A stretch of 64,000 bases of DNA from Bacteroidales bacterium SW299 (GTDB taxonomy: Bacteria > Bacteroidota > Bacteroidia > Bacteroidales > Bacteroidaceae), in NCBI GenBank assembly GCA_019550975.1, contig SDWH01000005.1, positions 1-64,000 on the forward strand, written 5' to 3'. The notes beneath the pieces are model-generated. The model made no database searches. It had not been told where the DNA came from and was given only the letters and a program-made list of their open reading frames with translations. Shown here piece by piece: positions 56,258 through 64,000 of the stretch. Both the position numbers and the translations under genes were made by a program. How positions within the stretch are numbered: the stretch's first letter is position 1; every line of letters begins with the position of its first letter.

Positions 56258-58507
56258 ATGGAAGGGAAGTGGATGAAAAGAGGATTCCTGTATGCCTTCT
56301 GTGCGGCTGCGCTGTTGCTTGTCGCGCCAGGATGCAAGGATGATGCGGTGGAAGATTCCGGTACGCCTGATACTCCGCAGGCGGAAGACGTGTTTTCTCA
56401 GCTGAACCGTGATATCGCGGATATGCAGTCGCTGGCTGAAGGCCATGTGAAAGTGCTGACTTGCTTTACGGAAGCGGACGGCAGCGCGGTGATGGAACTG
56501 GACAACAACCATGTTCTGAATATATATGCCGAACAGGAGAAGGTCAATTCTGTTCCTCTTGTCGGCATAGACGGGAATGGCTATTGGACGTATGAGCTGG
56601 ACGGAAGCTCCGGAACGTTGGAAGGGAGTGACGGACAGCCGGCACCTGCATTGAGCTCGACGGGCAAGTCTGCGGTGACTCCCCAGCTCCGTTTAAGCGA
56701 CAAAAGATACTGGGAGGTTTCATTTGACGGGGGAGAATGGAAGCAGTTGAGCACACGTCAGGTGTGGGATGTGGACAAGGCGGGCAAATCCGCTTTCTCT
56801 CCGTTTGCTTCCTGTTTTGTTGACGGGGATAAAGTGACAATATATCTGCGCTGCGGAGCGTATGAAATAAACGTGCCGGTTGAAGGCAAGGCGACTACAG
56901 ACGCGTGGAACAAGTTTGTGGCCGGTGCGGACGGCAATGTGCTGCTTGACTTTTCGTATGCCGGATACAGGCACGGTGAAGAGGCTCCTCCGGAAGCTGC
57001 GTGGGAGCGTGTAAACGTCAGACAATGGATGGATGACTATAAAGTGGGCGCGCGTCAGGCTTTGCTGGATATTATGGCAAAGTATGGGCTGGACAAATCT
57101 TCGGGCAATGGAAACGCCAATGTGGTAATCTATTTCCCCGCGGGCGATTATGTGCTGCATAACGAAGACGACAATACGAAGGATGACAATAAAACCTCTG
57201 GTGACACGGACAGCCGGGGAAATAATACGAGTCATGCGATTACGATGTTTGGCGGGAACTTCGTGATTAAGGGTGACGGGCCGGACAAGACCCGACTTAT
57301 CATGGAGACCCCTATGTTGCCGAATAACGATTACATGTATTCGTCGCCGACTCTGATTACCATCAAGCACAATTCGTTTCTGACGAGTGATGTCTATGAC
57401 GTGACGGGAAGCGCGGCAAAAGGAACCTTCAGTGTGGAAGTGGCCAATGCAAACGCTTTCAGCGAGGGTGAATGGGTTTGTCTGTATTTGCACGACAACA
57501 GCCCGGAGCTGGTGGCACAGGAACTTCAGCCGTATGAATGGGAGTCTACCATGACAAACATTTCGGAAGAGGGCGTGCAGGTGGAAGATATTCACCAGAT
57601 TGAAAAGATTGAAGGCAACACGGTGACTTTCAAAGAACCGATTATGCATGAGGTGGACCCGCAATGGGACTGGCAGTTGCGCAAGTACAGGCATTACGAG
57701 AACGTGGGTGTGGAGGACTTGTGTTTTGTCGGCCATTCGGTGTCCGACTTTAAGCATCACCGCAGCTGGGAAGACGACGGCGCCTACAAGCCGATCAATT
57801 TCATGCGGCTTGTAAACTCGTGGATGCGCAGAGTCCGGTTCACGAGCGTAAGCGAGGCGGCTTCCATCATATCGTGCGCCAACTGTTCAGCATATGACAT
57901 TGATATTGACGGAAATGGAGGCCATGCAGCGATCCGCTCGCAAGGTTCGAGCCGTGTGTTTATCGGTGCGGTCCGCGACCGCTCCAATCGTCCGCTTGCC
58001 GATCAGTGGTCTTCGTCGAATATTGTGGAAGGAGCAGGGCAATACCATGCCTGCGGCGTTTCCAAGCCGAGCATGGGTGCCGTAATCTGGCGTGTTTCAT
58101 GGGGAAGCGACGCTTGCTTTGAGGCGCATGCAACCCAGCCGCGAGCTACGCTGATTGACTGCTGTACGGGAGGTTTCATGCAGACGCGCCAGGGCGGAGA
58201 TGCAGAACAGGTGCCTAATCATCTGGCCGACTTGACCATCTGGAACATGAATTCCATCAATTCGCCGGCTCCGAAGGGCAACGGAAATGTAGGAACGGAA
58301 TTCGACTGGTGGCGTTCGGGATGGAAGTATTGGAAGATTCTGCCTCCGGTAATTGTAGGCTTCCATGGAGAACCGGTAACCTTTGTGCAGGATCAGGTGA
58401 AGCTGGATGAGAGCAACGGTACGCCTGTGGAGCCGCAGTCGCTCTACGAAGCGCAGCTTGAACGTCGCTTGGGATATGTTCCAGCCTGGTTGAATGCATT
58501 GAAATAA
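56258..58507 (+). CDS. DUF4955 beta-helix lipoprotein 2
   Basis: 749 residues, paralogue of the preceding gene with the same order: signal peptide with lipobox (VAPGC, less typical), coiled coil, GYWTYELDG and YWEVSFDGG repeats, LLDFSYAGYRHGEEAP, beta-helix, and the same C-terminal run ending LERRLGYVPAWLNALK. An Asn/Asp-rich insertion (about 304-325) is unique to it. The start ATG at 56258 is followed by a second in-frame ATG (56273) that gives the more usual signal peptide MKRGFLYAF. Probably a second enzyme for the same or a related glycan. A terminator lies at 58621-58659. Confidence 0.65.
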   Translation: MEGKWMKRGFLYAFCAAALLLVAPGCKDDAVEDSGTPDTPQAEDVFSQLNRDIADMQSLAEGHVKVLTCFTEADGSAVMELDNNHVLNIYAEQEKVNSVPLVGIDGNGYWTYELDGSSGTLEGSDGQPAPALSSTGKSAVTPQLRLSDKRYWEVSFDGGEWKQLSTRQVWDVDKAGKSAFSPFASCFVDGDKVTIYLRCGAYEINVPVEGKATTDAWNKFVAGADGNVLLDFSYAGYRHGEEAPPEAAWERVNVRQWMDDYKVGARQALLDIMAKYGLDKSSGNGNANVVIYFPAGDYVLHNEDDNTKDDNKTSGDTDSRGNNTSHAITMFGGNFVIKGDGPDKTRLIMETPMLPNNDYMYSSPTLITIKHNSFLTSDVYDVTGSAAKGTFSVEVANANAFSEGEWVCLYLHDNSPELVAQELQPYEWESTMTNISEEGVQVEDIHQIEKIEGNTVTFKEPIMHEVDPQWDWQLRKYRHYENVGVEDLCFVGHSVSDFKHHRSWEDDGAYKPINFMRLVNSWMRRVRFTSVSEAASIISCANCSAYDIDIDGNGGHAAIRSQGSSRVFIGAVRDRSNRPLADQWSSSNIVEGAGQYHACGVSKPSMGAVIWRVSWGSDACFEAHATQPRATLIDCCTGGFMQTRQGGDAEQVPNHLADLTIWNMNSINSPAPKGNGNVGTEFDWWRSGWKYWKILPPVIVGFHGEPVTFVQDQVKLDESNGTPVEPQSLYEAQLERRLGYVPAWLNALK

Positions 58508-58620
58508 AGTCATGGAAGTATGGAGGATGCATACCTGGGAGGCTTCCTTCATGCTTTGGGAAAAGCAATCTTTTTAGTCCTTGCAGCGGCTAAGAGAGTT
58601 TTTGTATTTGTTATTGTACG

Positions 58621-58659
58621 AACCGTCGGTGACGCACAGACCGTTGCCGACGGTTTTTT
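58621..58659 (+). terminator. Terminator after the DUF4955 pair
   Basis: aaccgtcgg (58621-58629) with ccgacggtt (58647-58655), 17-nt loop, then a T run to 58659. The rest of the 302-bp spacer 58508-58809 holds only the rpn promoter. Confidence 0.8.
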
Positions 58660-58745
58660 GGGTTATTGTCTGTCGATGGGCAGGATGGGAAAAATCCTGC
58701 AATTGCCGGAATTTGAGCCTTACGGAATGAAATTCATCGTTCCTT

Positions 58746-58776
58746 TTTGTTATATCTGCCGGATTCTGTATATTTG
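58746..58776 (+). promoter_or_regulatory. Consensus promoter of the second rpn gene
   Basis: TTTG (58746-58749), 19 bp, TATATTTG (58769-58776): both boxes match. The leader would be about 27 nt. Confidence 0.65.
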
Positions 58777-58809
58777 CGTTATAACGGCAATTTTCAGGAC
58801 ATTACTGCT

Positions 58810-59682
58810 ATGGCAAAATTCATCAACCCTTTTACAGACGTGGGCTTCAAGCGCATTTTCGGTCAGGAGATCAACAAGGACCTTTTGATTGATTTTCTCA
58901 ACGCATTGCTGGAAGGCGAGCGTCATGTGGAGGATATCCATTTTCTGGACAAGGAACTTCTTCCGGAATTCGAAAACGACCGTGGTCTTATTTATGACGT
59001 TTACTGTACAGACTCGAACGGCGAGCAGTTTATCGTAGAAATGCAGAACCGTGAGCACGTCAATTTCCGGGAGCGTACGCTTTACTACCTCTCTCAGGCG
59101 ATAGCCCGTCAGGGCGAAAGGGGATCGGACTGGAAATTCAGCCTGAAGGCTGTCTATGGAATATTCTTCGTGAACTTCCGTTTGACAGACCTTCCGAGCA
59201 AGCTGCGCACAGACATCGTTCTTGCCGACCGTGAAACTCATGAGCAGTTCAGCGACAAGATGCGCTACATTTTTCTGGAGCTTCCTTCGTTTGACAAGGA
59301 GGAGTCTGAATGCGCGACAGATTTTGAACGTTGGATTTATGTATTGAAGAATATGGAAACATTGAACAGGTTGCCTTTTAAGGCGCGCAATGCCGTTTTT
59401 AAGAAGCTGGAGGAGATTGTTGACATTGCTGCCCTGAGCAAGGAGGAGCGGATGAAATACGACGAGAGCATCAAGGTCTACCGCGACCAGCTTGCAGTGA
59501 TGGAGTTCGAGCGTCAGAAGGGCCTTGCGGAAGGTCTGGAGAAGGGCCTTGCGGAAGGGATAGAAAAAGGTATGGAAAAAGGGAAAGAAGACGTGGCGCG
59601 GAATCTCAAGGAGATGGGGCTTGACGTTTCTTCCATATCCCGTGCTACCGGACTTTCACCTGATGTCATTGAAGGATTGTAG
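58810..59682 (+). CDS. Rpn family recombination-promoting nuclease (second copy)
   Basis: 290 residues from the ATG at 58810 (the longer frame would begin upstream of the -7 box). Active-site pattern D63 and E77-M-Q79 (IVEMQN). The C-terminus has four-residue repeats of the GLAEGLEK kind and the module ARNLKEMGLDVSSISRATGL, which matches that of the first Rpn protein closely, although the nuclease domains have diverged. It lies immediately outside the susCD/DUF4955 locus and reads outward. Confidence 0.87.
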   Translation: MAKFINPFTDVGFKRIFGQEINKDLLIDFLNALLEGERHVEDIHFLDKELLPEFENDRGLIYDVYCTDSNGEQFIVEMQNREHVNFRERTLYYLSQAIARQGERGSDWKFSLKAVYGIFFVNFRLTDLPSKLRTDIVLADRETHEQFSDKMRYIFLELPSFDKEESECATDFERWIYVLKNMETLNRLPFKARNAVFKKLEEIVDIAALSKEERMKYDESIKVYRDQLAVMEFERQKGLAEGLEKGLAEGIEKGMEKGKEDVARNLKEMGLDVSSISRATGLSPDVIEGL

Positions 59683-59815
59683 TATGCTGGAGAAGAGGCA
59701 TTGAACGGGCTGCCTCCAAGGCTGCAATGCTGTGTTTAAGAAGCCTGAAAGGAGAGTGTCGGTGCTTGCCGGTGCGCGTTTCTGCCTGGCGAAAGCGTTG
59801 TAAAGTCATAAAAAC

Positions 59816-59888
59816 AGAGGCTGTGTCAAAATGAAAATCAGCTGTCATTTGCTTTTTGACAGTCATTTCCTGTTTTGACACAGCCTCT
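59816..59888. repeat. 73-bp palindrome, MITE-like or terminator
   Basis: Perfect 16-bp arms agaggctgtgtcaaaa (59816-59831) and ttttgacacagcctct (59873-59888), with a nested stem ctgtca/tgacag (59842-59847, 59857-59862). The outer arm resembles the terminal repeats of several Bacteroidetes insertion sequences. It sits between convergent genes and could end both transcripts. No clear target-site duplication is seen. Confidence 0.7.
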
Positions 59889-59916
59889 TCTGTTGCATTT
59901 GTTGTCTAGATGAATT

Positions 59917-60957
59917 TCAGTCTTTGTCAATCTTGATCACACCGCCCGTAACCGGATTGAAGACCACGCGCGTGTTCACTTTCTTGTCAAACAGTCCGTC
60001 TACCAGCACTTCCGTGTAGCCGAACTGCGTTATCTGGAGTTCGTTCTCCCATTTTGTCTTTCCCTGGAAAGAAACGCTCACTTTGCCTTTGCCGGGGATA
60101 TTGTAGATTACACCGTCGATTTTCTTCTTTTTCTTCCCGTCTTCTACCGGTGCCGGAAGCGATGACGAGTTGCTTATGCTGATGCTGATGGGATCTCCGG
60201 CCAGATTGTCTGCTTGCAGAACGCCCAGTCTGGAAGAGAAGCGGGCAAAAACCTTGTCGCTCATTTTGTCTTCCGGATTGACCGTGAATGTAAACACTTT
60301 GTCCGTGCGGTCTGTCACTCCGGTGAAGCTTTCGGTCAGCGCGCGTTCCTGCTTGTCGAGCTGGCTGATGATCAGTTTCAGAGAGGCTCCGTCTTTCGGC
60401 ATTGTGTCGGCCTGTCCGCGCAGGATGGCGTTTTTGCTCTCGCGTATGTTATAGATTTCGCGGGCCGTAAGCTCTGCCATCTTAGCCGAAGAGCCTGCCA
60501 GCAGAATGTCTTCCGTCATATACTGGTGTGCATTCTCATGCTTCTGCGGAACCTGGAGCTTGTATTCCGGCTGTTCCTCCTTATAGCTGGAAGTGGTGTT
60601 GATAGCTTTTGCAATCCCTTGGTCTGTCAGTTCGATATTTGATTCCAGACTTTTGTCTTTCAGCTTCATGATGTAAGCCTTGGTTGAATCCGGGATTCCG
60701 GCGGTGCGCACCTGGATGTCTTTGATTTCCCAATGCGTTTCCGGACGGGTGCTGACATTGTTCAGCCGCAGGTAGCGGTTGGCATAAAGCCCGAATTCTC
60801 CCGGCTTGTAGTCAACGCGCGTGGCGATAATGTCTACCACTATCTGTGTTTTCGGGAGAAAATAAATGATACCTTCACCTTCGCCCGGTGTGTAGATGTC
60901 TTGTGCCTGTATGCCGGCAGATGCCAGCAGTGCAAGTGCGATAATGGCTTTTTTCAT
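59917..60957 (-). CDS. DUF4831 family secreted protein
   Basis: 346 residues with a signal peptide (ends GIQAQ). The family is found in Bacteroidetes and has no assigned function that I know of; the sequence (IIYFLPKTQIVVDI, YANRYLRLNNVS) is mostly beta, and it is likely periplasmic. It starts one base after the nnrE/nnrD gene and shares its transcript. Two large palindromic arms follow its 3' end. Confidence 0.8.
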   Translation of the reverse strand: MKKAIIALALLASAGIQAQDIYTPGEGEGIIYFLPKTQIVVDIIATRVDYKPGEFGLYANRYLRLNNVSTRPETHWEIKDIQVRTAGIPDSTKAYIMKLKDKSLESNIELTDQGIAKAINTTSSYKEEQPEYKLQVPQKHENAHQYMTEDILLAGSSAKMAELTAREIYNIRESKNAILRGQADTMPKDGASLKLIISQLDKQERALTESFTGVTDRTDKVFTFTVNPEDKMSDKVFARFSSRLGVLQADNLAGDPISISISNSSSLPAPVEDGKKKKKIDGVIYNIPGKGKVSVSFQGKTKWENELQITQFGYTEVLVDGLFDKKVNTRVVFNPVTGGVIKIDKD

Positions 60958-60958
60958 A

Positions 60959-62491
60959 TTATTCAGGGTTTACGTTGTTTTTGTCAGACAATTGTTTCCA
61001 GGCTTCAGGAAGCGCGGCGATGATATCGCCGGCTGTCATGCTGATTTCTCCCATGTGCCGGCAGGCAATGTCGCCCGCCAGTCCGTGCACATAAACTCCG
61101 AGGCGGCAGGCATCCGACGAGTTGTAGCCTTGCGAGAGCAGTGCAAGCAGGATGCCCGTCAGCACGTCGCCGCTTCCTCCCGTCGCCATTCCCGGATTTC
61201 CTGTCGGGTTGAAGCTGACGCTTCCGTTAGGCGAGATGACAGCCGTCCATGCTCCTTTCAGCACGATGTAGCAGCGCAGGTAGCTCGCCAGTTCTTTGGC
61301 TTTTGTCAGACGTTCGTATGAATTGGAGCAGCGTCCGACAATGCGTTCGAGCTCTTTGGGATGAGGCGTGAGGATGGAGTCGGCAGGCAGGTTCGACAGG
61401 TTGCTGCTGTTTCTGGCCAGCAGGTTCAGCGCGTCTGCGTCGACAATCATCGGCATATAGCAGTTCTTGATTTGTGCGTAAAGCGCTTCGGCTGTCAGAT
61501 CGTCCTGTCCGAGTCCCGGACCGACGGCCACGGCCTGATATGCGTCAAGGTCTGTTTCTGAGGCGAAGATATGCTCGTGCACATCGTCTTCCGTCATGGC
61601 TTCGGGAACGGCAGCCTGAAGCAGCGCGTGGTTGCATACCGGAGTGTGTACGGTAAGCAGTCCGATTCCGGAGCGCAGGCAGGCTTGTGCCGAAAGCACC
61701 GCTGCCCCTCCCATGCCGTATGAGCCGGCAATGAGCAGTCCGTGCCCGAACATGCCCTTGTGGTCGAATTTCTTGCGCGGTTTGATGATGCTTCTTATTT
61801 CTTCAGCCTCTGCGATGGAGTAGGGAGTGGAAGTTCTTTCAAGAAAATCCTTGCTGATGCCTATGTCTACCAGCACCCATTCGCCTACGAGGTCGGCATT
61901 TTCGGCAAACAGAAACGCCAGTTTGGGCAGCTGTACGCTGAGAGTCAGCGTTGCATGGATGATGTTCGGGCGGTTCAGCGTAGAGTTGTTTTCTCCCATC
62001 ATTCCCGAGGGGATGTCTATCGAAACGATGGGTGCCGGCGAACTGTTCAGCATCTGCACAACCTTGGCGAATCCTTTTTCGAGCGGTCTGTCGAGTCCCG
62101 AGCCGAACAGTCCGTCGATGATGACATCCGTAGGCTTGATTGCCGGGATGGTCAGTTCTTTAGTGACTTCCGTATAGCTTTCTATCGCCGTTTCGTCGAG
62201 CCTCCGCACGTTGGCAAGGCATTCTTCGGATATTTTCCCCGTGACGTTGAAGAAAATCACATTCACGGAATATCCTTTGTCGGCGAGAAGCCGCGCGATG
62301 GCCAGCGCGTCGCCTCCGTTGTTGCCTGCTCCTGCTATCACGATCATCCGGTGGGAAGTGTCCCAGCGTGAGCAGATGATCCGCGTCATGGCAGCGGCGG
62401 CTCTTTCCATCAGTTCGATGGAGGATATGGGTTCGTTGGCAATAGTATAGGCATCAGCCTCTTTCTGTTGTGCGCAAGTTAAGATTTTCAT
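60959..62491 (-). CDS. nnr: Bifunctional NAD(P)HX epimerase and ADP-dependent dehydratase
   Basis: Repairs hydrated NADH and NADPH. 510 residues: N-terminal epimerase (YjeF_N) with VIAGAGNNGGDALAIARLL, C-terminal ribokinase-like dehydratase with KGAWTAVISP and GMATGGSGDVLTGI, where the GGSGD loop binds ADP. The two-domain arrangement is the common bacterial one. It is divergent from hpt. Confidence 0.94.
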   Translation of the reverse strand: MKILTCAQQKEADAYTIANEPISSIELMERAAAAMTRIICSRWDTSHRMIVIAGAGNNGGDALAIARLLADKGYSVNVIFFNVTGKISEECLANVRRLDETAIESYTEVTKELTIPAIKPTDVIIDGLFGSGLDRPLEKGFAKVVQMLNSSPAPIVSIDIPSGMMGENNSTLNRPNIIHATLTLSVQLPKLAFLFAENADLVGEWVLVDIGISKDFLERTSTPYSIAEAEEIRSIIKPRKKFDHKGMFGHGLLIAGSYGMGGAAVLSAQACLRSGIGLLTVHTPVCNHALLQAAVPEAMTEDDVHEHIFASETDLDAYQAVAVGPGLGQDDLTAEALYAQIKNCYMPMIVDADALNLLARNSSNLSNLPADSILTPHPKELERIVGRCSNSYERLTKAKELASYLRCYIVLKGAWTAVISPNGSVSFNPTGNPGMATGGSGDVLTGILLALLSQGYNSSDACRLGVYVHGLAGDIACRHMGEISMTAGDIIAALPEAWKQLSDKNNVNPE

Positions 62492-62693
62492 GTCGTTAGC
62501 TAATTAATCATGCATAAAAGTGAAATTCTTCCGGCAGCGGGCACAGGATACATGAAACGTCAGTGATGCTCTGTGTTCTCTGCGGCGTATTTTGTCGGTA
62601 AAAGTACGAAAAAAGCGGTAGACGAAGTATATGTTCTGTTGAAAATATGTTTAAAACCTTACTGACTCGTGCAATGGTTTGTCGGAAAATCTG

Positions 62694-62701
62694 TAAATTT
62701 G
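62694..62701 (+). promoter_or_regulatory. Candidate -7 box for hpt
   Basis: TAAATTTG, 21 bp before the first hpt ATG. The nearest TTTG (62678-62681) is only 12 bp away, too close for a standard -33 box. Confidence 0.35.
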
Positions 62702-62722
62702 CGGCAATTTTAAAATCAGTCA

Positions 62723-63265
62723 ATGTGTATGAAAGAAATTCAGATAAAAGACAAGCGTTTCAGAACATTCATTCCTGAGGCGGACATATTGCGTGAAGTG
62801 CATAGAGTTGCAAGTGAAATCAGCCGCGACCTTGAGGGTGAGAATCCGCTGTTTGTGAGTGTGCTGAACGGTTCTTTCATGTTTACGGCCGATTTGATGA
62901 AGTGTCTGGATATACCTTGTGAGGTATCGTTCGTAAAGCTTGCTTCCTATGCGGGCACATCGTCGACGGGAAAAGTGAAGGAACTTGTCGGTCTGAATGA
63001 AGACATTTCCGGACGCACGGTGGTGATTGTGGAAGATATCGTGGATACGGGACTGACAATGAAGCGGCTCATCGAAACGCTGAAAGGGCGCGGACCGAAA
63101 GACATCCGCGTGGCTACGCTGCTGGTGAAGCCGGACAAACTGGAGGTGGACCTGAACCTCGACTATGTGGCGATGAAGATTCCCAACGACTTCATCGTGG
63201 GATACGGACTTGACTATGACGGACTGGGACGTAACTACCGGGACATTTATACGGTAATCGACTGA
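62723..63265 (+). CDS. hpt: Hypoxanthine phosphoribosyltransferase
   Basis: Purine salvage: hypoxanthine or guanine plus PRPP. 180 residues; the PRPP loop VVIVEDIVDTG is at 100-110. An internal ATG at 62729 (MKEIQIKDKRF) is an equally good start. Followed by adk after 35 bp and then obgE; I recall the hpt-adk-obgE order as common in this order of bacteria. Confidence 0.94.
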   Translation: MCMKEIQIKDKRFRTFIPEADILREVHRVASEISRDLEGENPLFVSVLNGSFMFTADLMKCLDIPCEVSFVKLASYAGTSSTGKVKELVGLNEDISGRTVVIVEDIVDTGLTMKRLIETLKGRGPKDIRVATLLVKPDKLEVDLNLDYVAMKIPNDFIVGYGLDYDGLGRNYRDIYTVID

Positions 63266-63300
63266 AACAGTAATAATAACATAACAAAAAGGTAAAAAAG

Positions 63301-63870
63301 ATGTTGAACATTGTAATTTTTGGCGCACCGGGTTCCGGCAAAGGCACTCAGAGTGCGCGTATCGTGGAAAAATATGGACTGAACCATATTTCTACAGGTG
63401 ATGTGTTGCGTGCGGAAATCAAGAACGGAACTGAACTCGGCAAGACTGCAAAAGGCTATATTGACAACGGACAGCTGATTCCAGACGCACTGATGATTGA
63501 TATTCTGGCAAGTGTGTTTGACAGCCTGAAAGACAGCAAAGGCGTGATATTCGACGGATTCCCCCGTACAATCGCTCAGGCGGACGCGCTGAAGGCGATG
63601 CTGAAAGAACGCGGACAGGAAGTGTCTGTGATGCTCGACCTGGAAGTTCCGGAAGACGAGCTGATGACGCGCCTTATCAAGCGCGGGCAGGAGTCTGGCC
63701 GTGCCGACGACAACGAAGAAACAATCAAGAAACGCCTGGTGGTTTATCATTCGCAGACGGCTCCGCTGATCGACTGGTACAAGAAAGACGGAACTTACCG
63801 CCACATCAACGGACTGGGCACGATGGACGGTATCTTTGCCGATATCTGCAAGGCTATTGAAAATATTTAA
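63301..63870 (+). CDS. adk: Adenylate kinase
   Basis: AMP + ATP to 2 ADP. 189 residues with P-loop GAPGSGKGTQ at 8-17 and the FDGFPRTIAQADAL segment. The short LID lacks the zinc cysteines, as in short-type enzymes. Confidence 0.96.
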   Translation: MLNIVIFGAPGSGKGTQSARIVEKYGLNHISTGDVLRAEIKNGTELGKTAKGYIDNGQLIPDALMIDILASVFDSLKDSKGVIFDGFPRTIAQADALKAMLKERGQEVSVMLDLEVPEDELMTRLIKRGQESGRADDNEETIKKRLVVYHSQTAPLIDWYKKDGTYRHINGLGTMDGIFADICKAIENI

Positions 63871-63899
63871 ATTGAAGTTGACGGGTTGGCAAAGTGCGG

Positions 63900-63930
63900 G
63901 GTGACAAAAGGCCGGATAAGCTTTGTCACC
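63900..63930 (+). terminator. Hairpin between adk and obgE
   Basis: ggtgacaaa (63900-63908) pairs with tttgtcacc (63922-63930), 13-nt loop, no T run after it. It may weaken read-through into obgE or stabilise the adk mRNA. Confidence 0.35.
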
Positions 63931-63964
63931 TCGTTGGCTCGTCACTCGTAACTGAAAAAAGATT

Positions 63965-64000
63965 ATGGCTGAATCGAATTTTGTTGATTATGTAAAAATC
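63965..64000 (+). CDS. obgE: Obg GTPase, first 12 codons only
   Basis: The window ends 36 bases into this gene. MAESNFVDYVKI is the usual beginning of Obg/CgtA in Bacteroidales (glycine-rich OBG fold follows in the family), and the position after hpt-adk fits. Ribosome-associated GTPase of the 50S subunit. Called on the N-terminus and gene order only. Confidence 0.75.
   Translation, partial: MAESNFVDYVKI

Noticed and set aside
40209..59888. Integrative conjugative element or prophage
   Set aside because: No integrase, mobilisation, conjugation or phage structural gene is present; only the Rpn genes and a palindrome suggest mobility.

Overview
The window looks like a chromosomal segment of a gut-type Bacteroidales (Bacteroides/Phocaeicola-like). 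The evidence is a SusC/SusD pair, a MurF-alanine racemase fusion, Bacteroidetes-specific families (DUF4834, DUF4831, GSCFA, DUF4988, DUF4955), the almost complete absence of Shine-Dalgarno sites, and several promoters fitting the Bacteroides consensus (TTTG, about 19-21 bp, TAnnTTTG). I see no rRNA, tRNA, CRISPR array or intact insertion sequence.

Layout. 1-6729: waaA and gltX on the minus strand, then plus-strand genes for a 7TM-HD (PgpH-type) phosphodiesterase, an AraC regulator and a small ferredoxin-membrane protein. 7094-11078: a minus-strand uronate cluster with a lone GatC-type PTS EIIC permease, a KduI isomerase that carries a signal peptide, and an ExuT-like MFS transporter, with an attenuator-like pair of hairpins before exuT. 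11404-12379: an ECF sigma factor and its probable anti-sigma factor. 12444-18027: a tight topA-aroK-speA-argB unit. 18367-21797: GSCFA protein and MurF-Alr. 21878-26593: dxs, trkA and a lipoprotein gene in a position where I would expect trkH. 26642-33695: frr, rsgA and a complete RND efflux set (adaptor, pump, TolC). 33951-40007: a histidine phosphatase, pyrH-MATE-birA-yraN, tadA divergent from yraN, and the phospholipid genes psd-pssA with a DUF4834 gene.

40209-59682 is the accessory part. Two Rpn-type PD-(D/E)XK nuclease genes, pointing outwards, bracket a 16.5-kb polysaccharide-utilisation-like locus: susC, susD, a DUF5017-like lipoprotein, three DUF4988 lipoproteins (two with beta-helix-like C-termini), a strong hairpin, then a separate promoter and two paralogous DUF4955 beta-helix lipoproteins. 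No recognisable glycoside hydrolase, sulfatase, hybrid two-component system or ECF/anti-sigma pair lies inside it. If it degrades a glycan, the enzymes must be the beta-helix proteins. This is my best candidate for an undescribed system. One of its genes changes base composition sharply in mid-gene, which suggests domain exchange. A 73-bp palindrome with 16-bp perfect arms lies just outside the second Rpn gene.

59917-64000 returns to housekeeping genes: DUF4831 and the NAD(P)HX repair enzyme on the minus strand, then hpt, adk and the first codons of obgE on the plus strand.

Two intergenic regions (6841-6917 and 18233-18295) hold degenerate tandem repeats with the same 21-bp period. Two convergent junctions (34500-34570 and 59816-59888) hold large palindromes.
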